64,000 bases of DNA from Altererythrobacter epoxidivorans (GTDB taxonomy: Bacteria; Pseudomonadota; Alphaproteobacteria; Sphingomonadales; Sphingomonadaceae): contig NZ_CP012669.1 in assembly GCF_001281485.1 (NCBI RefSeq), forward strand, positions 1,364,001-1,428,000, read 5' to 3'. This document shows positions 27,170 through 37,251 of the stretch, piece after piece (within the stretch, counting starts at the first letter, position 1; every line of letters starts with the position of its first letter). The notes under the pieces are model-generated. The model did no database searches and was not told the origin of the DNA. It worked only from the letters and a program-made list of their open reading frames with translations. A program made the position numbers and the translations under genes.

Positions 27170-27841
27170 ATGCCGGGTCATATCGGGCATCGCGCGCGCT
27201 TGCGGGACCGTCTTCTGAAAGGCGGGGCGGAAGCCCTCGCCGATTATGAAGTGCTGGAATATCTGCTGTTTGCAGGGATGCGCCAGGGCGACACGAAGCC
27301 GGTTGCACGCGCTCTCATACGGCGCTTCGGCTCCCTCTCGGGCGTGCTGAATGCCGACCCGGGTGCCTTGCAGCAGGTCAAGGGAGTGGGCGAAACCACC
27401 GCCGCAGCGCTCAAGAGCGTGGCGCTCGCTGCCCGGCGCATGGCACGGAGCGAAGTTCGCGACAAACCCGTGCTTGGCAGCTGGCAGGCGCTGCTCGACT
27501 ATCTCAGCATCGACATGGCGCACCTCACCGTAGAGCGGGTTCGTGTGCTCTATCTCGATACGCGAAATCGCCTGATCGACGACCACCATGTGGGTGACGG
27601 ATCGATCGATGAAGCATCGATCCACCCGCGCGAAGTAATCCGCCGGGCTATGGATGTGGGCGCCACTGCGCTGATTCTCGTCCATAACCACCCCAGCGGC
27701 AATCCCGACCCTAGCCGAGCCGATATCGACGTGACGCGGCGCATTGCAGAGGCTGGCCGGTTGCTTGGCATTACCGTGCACGATCACGTGATCATCGGGC
27801 GCGAGGGACATGTCAGCCTGCGATCGAAGGGGCTGATCTGA
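27170..27841 (+). CDS. radC: RadC/JAB-domain DNA repair-associated protein
   Basis: A 223-aa protein with an N-terminal helix-hairpin-helix region (DYEVLEYLLFAGMRQGDTKP, QQVKGVGETTAAAL) and a C-terminal MPN+/JAMM domain with HNHPSGNPDPSRAD, the zinc-metalloprotease-like motif. The biochemical activity of RadC is still uncertain. The start is ambiguous: in-frame TTG codons at 27116 and 27131 would add 18 or 13 residues. The ATG at MPGHIGHRARLRDRL is chosen on codon type and conservation. Confidence 0.85.
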   Translation: MPGHIGHRARLRDRLLKGGAEALADYEVLEYLLFAGMRQGDTKPVARALIRRFGSLSGVLNADPGALQQVKGVGETTAAALKSVALAARRMARSEVRDKPVLGSWQALLDYLSIDMAHLTVERVRVLYLDTRNRLIDDHHVGDGSIDEASIHPREVIRRAMDVGATALILVHNHPSGNPDPSRADIDVTRRIAEAGRLLGITVHDHVIIGREGHVSLRSKGLI

Positions 27842-27997
27842 CCCCGTCACGCCAGCCCCTACTCAACGGCACCAAAGGTGACACAGCGTGACCTAAAGCA
27901 AACTTACCCCGCCGATAGGGCGGCCGTGCTTGCGTTTCCCGACCCATCCCCCTAGCGGCTGCGGCATATTCCTCCTTTTGCCAGCCCGGAGTCTGAA

Positions 27998-29308
27998 ATG
28001 GTCCCCCGCTACGCCCGCCCCGAAATGACCGCGATCTGGGAGCCGGAAGCGAAGTACCGCATCTGGTTCGAAATCGAAGCTCACGCGACGCAAAAGCTGG
28101 GCGAACTTGGTGTCGTCCCGGAAAGCGGCCCGAAGGCCCTGTGGGACTGGTGGGCGACCGATCCGAAGATCGACGTCGATGCGATCGACGAGAAGGAGCG
28201 CATCCTCAAGCATGACGTGATCGCCTTCCTCGACTGGGTGGCAGAACAGGTCGGACCCGAGGCGCGCTTCATGCACCAGGGCATGACGTCGAGCGATGTT
28301 CTCGACACGACGCTTGCGGTGCAGCTCAGCCGCGCCGCCGACATCCTCCTTGCCGATCTCGACGATCTGCTCGCCGCGATCAAACGTCGCGCCGAAGAGC
28401 ACAAGTACACGCCAACGATCGGTCGCAGCCACGGCATCCACGCCGAGCCTGTCACCTTCGGTCTCAAGCTGGCGCAGGCCTATGCCGAATTCGACCGCTG
28501 CAAGAAGCGCCTGGTTGCTGCACGGGACGAGATCGCGACCTGCGCGATCAGCGGCGCGGTCGGCACATTTGCCAATATCGACCCGCAGGTCGAAGAATAC
28601 GTCGCAGAACAGCTCGGCCTGTCGGTGGAGCCGGTTTCGACGCAGGTCATCCCGCGTGACCGGCACGCGATGTTCTTCTCCGTCCTTGCGGTCATCGCCA
28701 GCTCGATCGAGCGACTGGCGGTCGAGGTTCGCCACCTGCAGCGCACCGAGGTGCTCGAGGCCGAAGAATACTTCTCGCCCGGCCAGAAGGGTTCCAGCGC
28801 CATGCCGCACAAGCGCAACCCTATCCTGACCGAAAACCTGACGGGACAGGCACGAATGATCCGCGCCTATGCACTTCCCGCGCTGGAAAACGTGGCGCTC
28901 TGGCACGAACGCGACATTTCGCATTCGTCGGTCGAACGCTTCATCGGCCCCGATGCGACGATCACGCTCGACTTCGCGCTCGCGCGCATGACCGGCGTCA
29001 TCGACAAGCTGCTGGTCTATCCCGAGCGCATGATGAAGAACCTCGACAAGATGGGCGGCCTTGTCCACTCCCAGCGCGTGCTGCTGGCGCTGACGCAGGC
29101 AGGCATCACCCGCGACAACGCCTATCGCCTGGTCCAGCGCAACGCCATGAAGGTATGGGAATCGGACGGCCAGATGTCGCTGCTCGAATTGCTGAAGGCT
29201 GACGAGGAAGTCACTGCCGCCCTGTCGAACGAGGAGCTCGAGGAGAAATTCAACCTCGATTACCACTTCAAGCACGTCGACACGATTTTCGACCGCGTCT
29301 TCGGCTGA
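27998..29308 (+). CDS. purB: Adenylosuccinate lyase
   Basis: A 436-aa fumarase-superfamily enzyme acting twice in purine synthesis (SAICAR to AICAR and adenylosuccinate to AMP). Signature KGSSAMPHKRNPI lies at about 265-276, with the catalytic His segment TIGRSHGIHAEPVTFG and HQGMTSSDVLDT. Length matches the shorter Bacillus/Thermotoga-like type. Monocistronic by spacing. Confidence 0.97.
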   Translation: MVPRYARPEMTAIWEPEAKYRIWFEIEAHATQKLGELGVVPESGPKALWDWWATDPKIDVDAIDEKERILKHDVIAFLDWVAEQVGPEARFMHQGMTSSDVLDTTLAVQLSRAADILLADLDDLLAAIKRRAEEHKYTPTIGRSHGIHAEPVTFGLKLAQAYAEFDRCKKRLVAARDEIATCAISGAVGTFANIDPQVEEYVAEQLGLSVEPVSTQVIPRDRHAMFFSVLAVIASSIERLAVEVRHLQRTEVLEAEEYFSPGQKGSSAMPHKRNPILTENLTGQARMIRAYALPALENVALWHERDISHSSVERFIGPDATITLDFALARMTGVIDKLLVYPERMMKNLDKMGGLVHSQRVLLALTQAGITRDNAYRLVQRNAMKVWESDGQMSLLELLKADEEVTAALSNEELEEKFNLDYHFKHVDTIFDRVFG

Positions 29309-29397
29309 ACCCGCCTGATCCGGCGCATCGGCCTAGACTCGGGGGACAAAAACCTTAGTTTCCCGGTCGAATACCGAGAACAAGTAGGGGAATGGGA

Positions 29398-29796
29398 ATG
29401 CAGGTCGTACGTACAATCGTCTGGGTGGTGATCCTGATTGGACTGCTGATCTTCTCATTCCTCAACTGGCGTCCGGTTGAAGTTGCACTGTGGAGCGACC
29501 TGGTGCTCGAAACCAAGGTCCCTGCCCTTGTGATCGTCGCCTTCCTGCTCGGACTGATCCCGATGTGGCTCTATCACCGCGGGGCGAAATGGCAGCTCAA
29601 CCGACGTATTTCCTCGCTCGAAAGCGCGGTCAAGTCGAGCGCGCTGTCGCGTCACGCCCCAACACCGACTGCAACGGCGGCGACGGCCGCACCTGCTCCG
29701 ACGCCGACCCCGGCACCTGCGGCGACACATGCAACCGATCCGGCCGATACCAAAGCCGGCGACACGCTGACACCTTCGAAAGACAATCCTGCATGA
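29398..29796 (+). CDS. lapA: LapA domain (DUF1049) membrane protein
   Basis: A 132-aa protein with two membrane helices (about 7-22 and 43-59) in the LapA pattern (LLIFSFLNWRPVEV and VIVAFLLGLIPMWLYH), a short basic/coiled stretch and a Thr/Ala/Pro-rich tail (PTPTATAATAAPAPTPTPAP), likely disordered. In E. coli LapA works with LapB/FtsH in lipopolysaccharide control; no lapB is adjacent. AGGGG six bases before the second ATG supports this start over one two codons upstream. The stop overlaps pyrF as ATGA. Confidence 0.85.
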   Translation: MQVVRTIVWVVILIGLLIFSFLNWRPVEVALWSDLVLETKVPALVIVAFLLGLIPMWLYHRGAKWQLNRRISSLESAVKSSALSRHAPTPTATAATAAPAPTPTPAPAATHATDPADTKAGDTLTPSKDNPA

Positions 29797-30467
29797 GCAA
29801 TCCGGTTTACCTTGCGCTTGACGTGCCACAGCTTGAAGCTGGCAAGGCACTGGTCGAAAAGCTCAAGGCCCATATTGGCGGGGTGAAGCTAGGTCTCGAA
29901 TTCTTCTGCGCGCACGGGCACCACGGGGTTCACGAGATCGCCCACTGCGGACTGCCGATCTTCCTCGACCTGAAATTGCACGACATCCCCAACACCGTTG
30001 CAGGCGCAATGCAGTCGATCCACGTTCTCGAACCGGCCATCGTCACGGTGCACGCCAGCGGCGGGCGCGCCATGATGGAAGATGCGAAGGCTGCTGCAGC
30101 CGAGCATACCAAGGTGGTCGCCGTGACCATGCTCACCAGTCTCGACGAACGCGATCTCAAGCGTACCGGGGTTGATGGCAGCGCGCATGACCAGGTGATG
30201 CGGCTGGCCGATCTGGCGCAAGAAGCCGGCCTCGACGGTATCGTCTGTTCGGGACAGGAAGTCGGTACAGTCCACAAGCAGTGGAAGGACGGTTTCTTCG
30301 TCGTGCCGGGCCTGCGACCTACAGGAAGCAGCATTGGCGACCAGAAGCGCGTAGTGACGCCGCGTCAGGCCCGCAACGATGGCGCAAGCGTGCTGGTGAT
30401 CGGCCGCCCGATCAGCAAGGCCGACGATCCCGTCGCTGCAGCGCGGGCGATCGAAGCGACGCTTTAG
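29793..30467 (+). CDS. pyrF: Orotidine 5'-phosphate decarboxylase
   Basis: A 224-aa TIM-barrel enzyme making UMP from OMP. The catalytic Asp-Lys pair is in LDLKLHDIPNTV (D59, K61), and VVPGLRPTGSSIGDQKRVVTP binds phosphate. The ATGA overlap with lapA implies co-translation. Part of the lapA-pyrF-trp run. Confidence 0.97.
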   Translation: MSNPVYLALDVPQLEAGKALVEKLKAHIGGVKLGLEFFCAHGHHGVHEIAHCGLPIFLDLKLHDIPNTVAGAMQSIHVLEPAIVTVHASGGRAMMEDAKAAAAEHTKVVAVTMLTSLDERDLKRTGVDGSAHDQVMRLADLAQEAGLDGIVCSGQEVGTVHKQWKDGFFVVPGLRPTGSSIGDQKRVVTPRQARNDGASVLVIGRPISKADDPVAAARAIEATL

Positions 30468-30477
30468 GACTGAGCCA

Positions 30478-31110
30478 ATGTCGGTCATGATCAAGATTTG
30501 CGGGCTGTCGACGCCCGAAACGGTGGAAGCCGCCATTGCTGCAGGCGCCACGCATATCGGTTTCGTGCATTTCGAGCCCAGCCCCCGCCATGTGACGCTG
30601 GAACAGGCGCGGGAACTGCGCGGACTGGTCGGTAACCGGGCGAAGACCGTGCTGCTGACCTCGAACGCCGATATCGATACGGTGAGCAGGGGTTTGAACA
30701 TGGTCCAACCCGACATCATGCAATTCCACGGCAGCGAAACGCCCGAATGGATTGCGCTCGTTCGCGAAAAGATCGGTGTCGAAGGATGGAAAGCGTTGGG
30801 CCTGAAGGACGCCGGCACACTGGAGCGCAGCGCCAAGTTCATCGGCAAGGTCGACCGCCTGCTGTTCGATGCGCCGGCGAAGGCATTGCCCGGCGGCAAT
30901 GGCGAGACCTTTCGCTGGGACCTGCTCAACGGCCACGAACACAAGGTGGACTGGGCGCTGGCCGGTGGTCTGACGCCCGACAATGTCGCAGAGGCGATCC
31001 GGGCAACCGGCGCACCTCTGGTCGATACTTCGAGCGGCGTCGAAAGCGAACCCGGTGTCAAGGATGTGGACTTGATCCGTGCCTTCTGCAAAGCGGCTTT
31101 GGAAGCGTGA
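30478..31110 (+). CDS. trpF: Phosphoribosylanthranilate isomerase
   Basis: A 210-aa TIM-barrel enzyme of tryptophan synthesis. [19 protein letters not shown] at the N-terminus carries the catalytic Cys, and the phosphate-binding end reads [15 protein letters not shown] and [15 protein letters not shown]. Lies 10 bp after pyrF and 7 bp before trpB. Confidence 0.97.
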   Translation: MSVMIKICGLSTPETVEAAIAAGATHIGFVHFEPSPRHVTLEQARELRGLVGNRAKTVLLTSNADIDTVSRGLNMVQPDIMQFHGSETPEWIALVREKIGVEGWKALGLKDAGTLERSAKFIGKVDRLLFDAPAKALPGGNGETFRWDLLNGHEHKVDWALAGGLTPDNVAEAIRATGAPLVDTSSGVESEPGVKDVDLIRAFCKAALEA

Positions 31111-31117
31111 GAACAGC

Positions 31118-32332
31118 ATGACCGAGCAACCCAATTCCTTCCGCAACATGCCCGACGAACGCGGGCACTTCGGCGAATACGGCGGCCGCTTCGTGGCCGA
31201 GACGCTGATGCCGCTCGTGCTCGACCTGGAACGCGAATATCGCGCAGCACAGGCCGATCCGGCATTCCAGGCGCAGTTCGACGACCTGCTCGAACATTAC
31301 GTGGGGCGCCCCTCGCCGCTCTATTTCGCAGAGCGGCTGACCGAGGCGCTCGGCGGCGCGCAGGTCTGGTTCAAGCGTGACGAGCTCAATCACACCGGCG
31401 CGCACAAGATCAACAATTGCATCGGGCAGATCCTGCTGGCGATGCGTATGGGCAAGACCCGCATCATCGCGGAAACCGGCGCGGGCCAGCACGGCGTTGC
31501 CACGGCGACCGTCTGCGCGCGCTTCGGTCTCCCTTGCGTCATCTACATGGGCGCAGAGGACGTTCGGCGGCAATCCCCCAATGTCTTCCGTATGAAGCTG
31601 CTGGGCGCAGAAGTCGTGCCCGTCACCAGCGGTCGCGGCACGCTCAAGGACGCAATGAACGAAGGGCTGCGCGACTGGGTCGCGAACGTCCACGACACAT
31701 TCTACATCATCGGCACCGCCGCGGGGCCGCATCCCTATCCGGAACTCGTCCGCGATTTCCAGAGCGTGATCGGCAAGGAAGCACGCGAACAGATGCTTTC
31801 CCGCACCGGCCGCCTGCCCGACCTGCTGGTGGCAGCGATCGGTGGCGGCTCCAACGCGCTCGGCCTGTTCCACCCCTTCCTCGACGATGCGGACGTCAAG
31901 ATGCTCGGTGTCGAGGCGGCAGGTCACGGCCTCGATGGTGACGAACACGCAGCAAGCCTCCTCGGCGGCTTCCCCGGCGTGCTGCATGGGAACAAGACAT
32001 ATCTCCTGCAGGACGAGGACGGCCAGATCACCGAAGGCCACTCGATCAGCGCCGGCCTCGATTATCCCGGCATCGGTCCCGAACACGCCTGGCTGAAGGA
32101 CACAGGCCGCGTCGAATACACTGCCGTGACCGACGACGAGGCGCTCGACGCCTTCCAGCTGCTGTGCCGGACCGAGGGTATCATTCCCGCTCTGGAGCCG
32201 AGCCACGCTATCGCGGCAGTGGCAAAGCGCGCCAAGGAAATGCCGGATGACAGCATCATCCTCGCCAACCTGTGCGGTCGCGGTGACAAAGACATCTTCA
32301 CTGTGGCTGACAAGCTTGGGGTGAAGATGTGA
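31118..32332 (+). CDS. trpB: Tryptophan synthase beta chain
   Basis: A 404-aa PLP enzyme condensing indole with serine. The Schiff-base lysine is K97 in [10 protein letters not shown], and the PLP phosphate loop is [26 protein letters not shown] and NLCGRGDKD complete the family set. MTEQPNSF was chosen because a longer frame runs into trpF. The stop overlaps the next small gene as GTGA. Confidence 0.98.
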   Translation: MTEQPNSFRNMPDERGHFGEYGGRFVAETLMPLVLDLEREYRAAQADPAFQAQFDDLLEHYVGRPSPLYFAERLTEALGGAQVWFKRDELNHTGAHKINNCIGQILLAMRMGKTRIIAETGAGQHGVATATVCARFGLPCVIYMGAEDVRRQSPNVFRMKLLGAEVVPVTSGRGTLKDAMNEGLRDWVANVHDTFYIIGTAAGPHPYPELVRDFQSVIGKEAREQMLSRTGRLPDLLVAAIGGGSNALGLFHPFLDDADVKMLGVEAAGHGLDGDEHAASLLGGFPGVLHGNKTYLLQDEDGQITEGHSISAGLDYPGIGPEHAWLKDTGRVEYTAVTDDEALDAFQLLCRTEGIIPALEPSHAIAAVAKRAKEMPDDSIILANLCGRGDKDIFTVADKLGVKM

Positions 32333-32514
32333 GCATTTCAGCCGGACGCGCGCTCGTATTTTTCATGATCGGCCTTCCCATCGGGTTCATCCTGACGGCG
32401 CTCGGCTTCGTGGTTACTGACCGCGAGATCGATGCAGGAGCGATGGCGCCCTGGGCGCTCGCGATTGCCGCCGCGACAGGCCTTGTCGCTGCTTTCGGAA
32501 AGCCCAGTAGATGA
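32329..32514 (+). CDS. Small two-helix membrane protein inside the trp operon
   Basis: A 61-aa protein of unknown function, with two hydrophobic helices (about 8-27 and 40-56) separated by a short acidic loop ([10 protein letters not shown]). It begins with GTG overlapping the trpB stop (GTGA) and ends overlapping the trpA start (ATGA), so translation of all three is coupled and trpA translation may depend on it. No catalytic motif or known family is visible. Confidence 0.7.
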   Translation: MSISAGRALVFFMIGLPIGFILTALGFVVTDREIDAGAMAPWALAIAAATGLVAAFGKPSR

Positions 32515-33290
32515 CCCGCCTCTCCGCAGCCTTTGCCAAGCCCCACCCCGCGCTCGTCTGCTTCATAACGGCAGGCGATGGCGACACGGCGGCCAATCTC
32601 GATGCCTTGGTCGAGGGCGGCGCGGATGTGATCGAGCTAGGGATGCCCTTCACCGATCCGATGGCCGATGGTCCCGCGATCCAGCAGGCCAACATCCGCT
32701 CGCTCGGCGCCGGAACAACGACACGTGACGTTCTGATGATCGCGAACGAGTTTCGCGCACGCCATCCGGAAGTGCCGCTGGTGCTGATGGGCTATGCCAA
32801 CCCGATGATCCGCCGCGGCCCCGAATGGTTCGCAGCCGAATGCAAGGGTTGCGGCGTCGATGGCGTGATCTGCGTCGACATCCCGCCGGAAGAGGACGAT
32901 GCGCTCGGCCCGGCTTTGCGCGACGCCGGAATCGCTCCGATCCGCCTCGCCACACCGACCACCGATGAAAAGCGGCTTCCGCAGGTGCTCGAAGGCTCGG
33001 CAGGCTTTCTTTACTACGTCTCCGTCGCCGGGATCACCGGCAAGCAGCAGGCGGCACAGGCGAGCATCGAGGATGCCGTCGCCCGTCTGAAAGCCGCGAC
33101 CGACCTGCCGATTGCAGTCGGTTTCGGCGTTCGGACACCCGACCAAGCAGGCGCCATCGCCAAGGTGGCGGACGGGGTCGTGGTCGGATCGGCGCTCGTC
33201 GAAATCGTCGCCCAACATGGCAAGAAAGCGCCGGAAAAGCTGCGCGAACTCACGTCTTCGCTTGCCGAAGCCGTGCATAATGCGCGATAG
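32511..33290 (+). CDS. trpA: Tryptophan synthase alpha chain
   Basis: A 259-aa TIM-barrel subunit cleaving indole-3-glycerol phosphate and channelling indole to TrpB. Catalytic residues are E42 and D53 in IELGMPFTDPMADGP, and the phosphate site is near AVGFGVRTPDQA. The start overlaps the upstream small gene. Confidence 0.97.
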   Translation: MTRLSAAFAKPHPALVCFITAGDGDTAANLDALVEGGADVIELGMPFTDPMADGPAIQQANIRSLGAGTTTRDVLMIANEFRARHPEVPLVLMGYANPMIRRGPEWFAAECKGCGVDGVICVDIPPEEDDALGPALRDAGIAPIRLATPTTDEKRLPQVLEGSAGFLYYVSVAGITGKQQAAQASIEDAVARLKAATDLPIAVGFGVRTPDQAGAIAKVADGVVVGSALVEIVAQHGKKAPEKLRELTSSLAEAVHNAR

Positions 33291-33299
33291 GGCCGCCCC

Positions 33300-34148
33300 A
33301 TGAACTGGTTTACCCGCGTCCGCAATTCGATCGGCTGGCTGCCCAAGCGCAGCACCGAGAAAGACCTCTGGATCAAGTGCCCCTCCTGCCAGGAGATGCT
33401 CTTTGCCAAGGAATACGAAGAAAACCTGAGCGTATGCCCGCGCTGCGACCACCATGGCCGCATCGGCGCGGACGAGCGGCTTTCGCTGATCCTCGATGAA
33501 GGTTTCGAAATGCTCGACCAGCCCGAGGTCGAGGAAGATCCGCTCAAGTTCAAGGATACGAAAAAGTACACCGACCGCCTGAAGCAGGCGCGCGCCAAGA
33601 ACCCGCATGCCGATGCATTCAGCGTCGGCTCCGGTACAATCAACGGCCATGACGCCGTGGTCGGCGTGCAGGATTTCGGCTTCATGGGCGGGTCGATGGG
33701 CATGGCGGTCGGCACGGCATTCTGCGCCGGTGCGCAGCGCGCCATCGCTCGCAAATGCGCCTATATCGTGTGCACGGCAGCTGGCGGTGCACGCATGCAG
33801 GAAGGCATCCTGAGCCTGATGCAGATGCCCAAGGCGACCGTGATGACGCGCCGCCTGAAAGAAGCCGGCCTGCCCTACATCGTCGTTCTGACCGATCCCA
33901 CGACGGGCGGCGTTACCGCCAGCTATGCAATGCTGGGCGACGTCCATATCGCGGAACCCGGCTGCCTGATCGGCTTTGCCGGACAGCGCGTGATCCAGGA
34001 CACGATCCGCGAGAAGCTGCCCGATGGGTTCCAGCGGGCCGAATACCTGCACAAGCATGGCATGGTCGACATGGTCGTCCACCGCAAGGACCTGAAGGGG
34101 CAACTTTCGACGCTGCTCGAATACCTGCAGCCCGCAAAGGCAGCCTGA
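33300..34148 (+). CDS. accD: Acetyl-CoA carboxylase carboxyltransferase subunit beta
   Basis: A 282-aa crotonase-fold subunit transferring carboxyl from biotin to acetyl-CoA in the first step of fatty-acid synthesis. The N-terminal zinc ribbon uses C27, C30, C46 and C49 ([15 protein letters not shown]). The acetyl-CoA site contains [18 protein letters not shown] and [15 protein letters not shown]. Placed 9 bp after trpA and 7 bp before folC, as in many alphaproteobacteria. Confidence 0.97.
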   Translation: MNWFTRVRNSIGWLPKRSTEKDLWIKCPSCQEMLFAKEYEENLSVCPRCDHHGRIGADERLSLILDEGFEMLDQPEVEEDPLKFKDTKKYTDRLKQARAKNPHADAFSVGSGTINGHDAVVGVQDFGFMGGSMGMAVGTAFCAGAQRAIARKCAYIVCTAAGGARMQEGILSLMQMPKATVMTRRLKEAGLPYIVVLTDPTTGGVTASYAMLGDVHIAEPGCLIGFAGQRVIQDTIREKLPDGFQRAEYLHKHGMVDMVVHRKDLKGQLSTLLEYLQPAKAA

Positions 34149-34155
34149 CCCACCG

Positions 34156-35451
34156 ATGAAGGATTTCGGACGCTCGGACGATCCGCGCGTCCAGGCGCAG
34201 CTCGACCGGCTGGCCGCACTTTCGGTGCCGCAGGGCCGCCTCTGCCTCGAAACGACCCGCGCATTGATGGAGCGCCTCGGCAACCCGCATCGCCGCTTGC
34301 CACCTGTGTTCCATGTCGCGGGCACCAACGGCAAGGGGTCCACCTGCGCTTTCCTGCGCGCCATGCTGGAGGCCGATGGCAAGCGCGTCCACGTCACCAC
34401 CAGCCCGCACCTTGTCCGCTATAACGAGCGGATCCGCATCGACGGCGAGCTCGTATCGGACGGCGAACTTGCGGGTTTGCTCGAAGAGGTGCTCGATGCG
34501 GGAGAGGACCTTGGACCGAGCTTTTTCGAAGTCACAGTAGCTGCCGCATTTCTGGCATTCAGCCGTACGCCTGCGGATGCTTGCGTCGTCGAAGTCGGCC
34601 TGGGCGGACGGTTCGACGCGACCAATGTGCTGGAGGCTGAAGCGCTCGCCGCGTGCGGGATCGCCGCACTGGGGATCGACCACGAACGTTTCCTGCTGGC
34701 ACCGGAAGACGGCGTGCCGGAAGCGCCACTAGCCCGGATCGCATTTGAAAAGGCAGGTATCGCGAAGCGCGGGGTGCCGCTCGTGACCCTCGGCCCGACA
34801 ATGAGCGCTGCGGCGGAAATCATGAATGTGGCCGAGAAGGTCGGATCGCCGCTTTTCATGGAAGGCGTCGACTGGCAGGTTTTTGCCGAGGCAGAGCGGT
34901 TCCATGTCGTGGCTGGCGGAACGCAGATCACCCTGCCCATGCCGGGAATGCCGGGGCACCACCAAATCGCCAATGCCGCGCTCGCTGCCGCCATGATCCG
35001 CTATCAGGACAGGGTCGAAGTTTCGCCCGATGCAATGGCGGAAGGCGTCCGGACCGCCCATTGGCCGGCAAGGTTGCAGGCTCTCTCGAGCGGTCCGCTA
35101 GTTGGCGAGCGAGAGGCCTGGCTCGACGGGGGGCACAATCCCAATGCCGCAGAGATGCTGGCCCGTCATTTTTCCGGGCAGCAGGTGCATCTGGTCGTAG
35201 GTATGATCGAGGGGAAGGACCCGGCCGGCTTCCTGCGCGCACTCGGCAGGATTCCGGCCAGCATCACTGTCGTCCCAGTCCCTGCGCATGACTGGCAGGC
35301 TGCCGAGCGGTTCGGGCCGGAAGCACGATTTGCCCCCGACGTGCCGAGTGCCCTTGGCACATTGCCCGACGACGGGTTGCCGATCCTGATCGCCGGATCA
35401 CTCTATCTCGCGGGCGAAGTCCTGCGCCTCAACGAAGAGCTACCGGACTGA
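34156..35451 (+). CDS. folC: Bifunctional folylpolyglutamate/dihydrofolate synthase
   Basis: A 431-aa Mur-ligase-fold enzyme adding glutamate to folates. The P-loop is AGTNGKGSTCAF (55-66), with TSPHLVRYNERIRI and the ligase signature VVEVGLGGRFDATNVL. The C-terminal Mur domain contains LDGGHNPNA. It ends the trp-accD run and abuts the convergent permease gene with no gap. Confidence 0.95.
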   Translation: MKDFGRSDDPRVQAQLDRLAALSVPQGRLCLETTRALMERLGNPHRRLPPVFHVAGTNGKGSTCAFLRAMLEADGKRVHVTTSPHLVRYNERIRIDGELVSDGELAGLLEEVLDAGEDLGPSFFEVTVAAAFLAFSRTPADACVVEVGLGGRFDATNVLEAEALAACGIAALGIDHERFLLAPEDGVPEAPLARIAFEKAGIAKRGVPLVTLGPTMSAAAEIMNVAEKVGSPLFMEGVDWQVFAEAERFHVVAGGTQITLPMPGMPGHHQIANAALAAAMIRYQDRVEVSPDAMAEGVRTAHWPARLQALSSGPLVGEREAWLDGGHNPNAAEMLARHFSGQQVHLVVGMIEGKDPAGFLRALGRIPASITVVPVPAHDWQAAERFGPEARFAPDVPSALGTLPDDGLPILIAGSLYLAGEVLRLNEELPD

Positions 35452-37179
35452 TCATTCAGCCGGCGCGGCTGCCGCTTCGGGTGCCACAACACCGGACGCC
35501 TTGCCCAGTCTTGCCTGTCTGACCCATTCGATGATGCAGAGCACGACCGCGAACATACCGATCGCGGTGGTCAGGATGAAGACGTCGAAATAGCCCTGCT
35601 CTTCGATCATCTGGCCTAGCGCGCCGCGCCCGAGGGTGCCAACCAGCAGTGTCAGTGACGACAGCAGCGCATATTGCACAGCGCTGTATCCCTTCGACAC
35701 GATGCTGGAGAGATAGGCGACGAAGGCAGCACCGGCGACGCCAACAGCAATATTCTCGCCCGCAATGGCCATCATCAACTTCGCCAGCCGTGCGTCGCCG
35801 CCAAGGTGCGACACCAGCCAGGTGAAGCCGGTGAGGTTGGAGAACGCCTCCATCGTCGCTCCGCCGCGTGCCAGGTCCGCATAAAGCAGATTGGTTGCGG
35901 CAGCGAAGAAGGCCCCCAGTGTCAGCGTCAGCATGCGCCCGATGGCGGTGAGCAGATAGCCACCGAGCGCCAGCCCGAGCAGCAGGGCCCCTACCCCGAA
36001 GAACTTGGACGCCACAGCGACTTCGTCCTTCGTGTATTCAAGTTCGCCGAGATAGAAGGGATAGGCAAAGCTGCCCCAGATGGCATCGGTGATACGATAC
36101 GTCAGGACCAGCGCGATCACGATGATCATGGCCCATCCCAGCCGCCCGATCAGATCGGTCAGCGGCAGGATCAGTGCGCGATAGAGGTGATCCATCGCCC
36201 TGTCCCCGGCACTGGTGGCCGGAGCAGCTTCGACGAGGAGGTTCGTGCCCTTCCGCTCCTGCCGAACAAGCCAGGCGGCGATGAGCGAGGGCAAGACCAC
36301 GGTCGCTATCACAACCATCGGCCCCATGGTCGAAATGAATTCCACGGAATCGGGCCGTGTGTCGGGATTGCTGGAAAGGGAGCGAACCATGAACAGGCCG
36401 ACGGTCACGAGCGCCCAGCCCCACAGCAGTCCCACGGCGCCAAGTGCATAGGCTCTCAGTCGCGGGTTGATCTGCCCGGCCTTGCGCAGTCCGTATGGAT
36501 CGCCTTCATCCTCGGCTGTTTCGCGCGCGCCTGCATCTGCATCGGGTGCCCACAGGCCCAGAAATCCGACCACCAGCATGAGTGCGCCCATGGAAAGATA
36601 GACTGTCGGCCAGTCGGTCCGCTCTGCCATGAACAGCGCGAGCGCACCCCCCACGAGAGCGGCGATACGGTAGCCCATCTGGTAAACGGTCGAGAGCATG
36701 TCGATCGTCGCGACCTCGTCAGCCACATCAACGCGCCAGGCATCGATCACCACGTCCTGCGTCGCGCTGGCAAAGGCGGCCAGTCCGGCAAGCAGGCTGA
36801 AAATGCCGATCGTATCGTTCGAAGGTGCAATCATGCTGAGAGCGACCAGAGCGGCACCTATCAGCAGCTGGGCGGTCACGATCCACTGCTTGCGCTTGCC
36901 CAGCCGGTTGAGCAGCGGAACATCGACCCGGTCGAGCGCGGGCGACCAAAGGAATTTGAAAGCATAGGCCAGGCCGATGAGCGAAAAAACACCCATCGTT
37001 TCAAGATCGATCTCTCCGCTGTCGGAAAGCCATGCGTAGAGCGTGCCGAGCACGAGGGCGTAGGGCAGGCCAGCGGCAAATCCGAACAGCAGCATATAGC
37101 CGGTCTTGCGGTTCCTGAGTGCGAGGCCCAGGGCGCGCCACGAGCTTTTCTTCTTTTTCTCTGCAACCGCTGCGGCCAT
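35452..37179 (-). CDS. ampG: AmpG-like muropeptide MFS transporter
   Basis: A 575-aa major-facilitator protein with 12 or more helices. LFGFAAGLPYALVLGTLYAWL near residues 32-51, KFLWSPALDRVD and QDVVIDAWRVDVADE fit the AmpG/SLC33 family, which imports GlcNAc-anhydro-MurNAc peptides from cell-wall recycling. It is longer than E. coli AmpG (491 aa). No ampC or ampD gene is nearby, so the recycling role rests on homology alone. Confidence 0.82.
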   Translation of the reverse strand: MAAAVAEKKKKSSWRALGLALRNRKTGYMLLFGFAAGLPYALVLGTLYAWLSDSGEIDLETMGVFSLIGLAYAFKFLWSPALDRVDVPLLNRLGKRKQWIVTAQLLIGAALVALSMIAPSNDTIGIFSLLAGLAAFASATQDVVIDAWRVDVADEVATIDMLSTVYQMGYRIAALVGGALALFMAERTDWPTVYLSMGALMLVVGFLGLWAPDADAGARETAEDEGDPYGLRKAGQINPRLRAYALGAVGLLWGWALVTVGLFMVRSLSSNPDTRPDSVEFISTMGPMVVIATVVLPSLIAAWLVRQERKGTNLLVEAAPATSAGDRAMDHLYRALILPLTDLIGRLGWAMIIVIALVLTYRITDAIWGSFAYPFYLGELEYTKDEVAVASKFFGVGALLLGLALGGYLLTAIGRMLTLTLGAFFAAATNLLYADLARGGATMEAFSNLTGFTWLVSHLGGDARLAKLMMAIAGENIAVGVAGAAFVAYLSSIVSKGYSAVQYALLSSLTLLVGTLGRGALGQMIEEQGYFDVFILTTAIGMFAVVLCIIEWVRQARLGKASGVVAPEAAAAPAE

Positions 37180-37251
37180 TCCCTAGCGTCCTTCCCGTTT
37201 CACGCAATTTCTGCGACACTAGCCGCGAGATGAGAGGATAGGAACGCCGCA

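Noticed and set aside
27893..29275. A 460-codon open frame antisense to purB
   Set aside because: purB is certain from its SSAMPHKRNP signature; the antisense frame is a compositional shadow.
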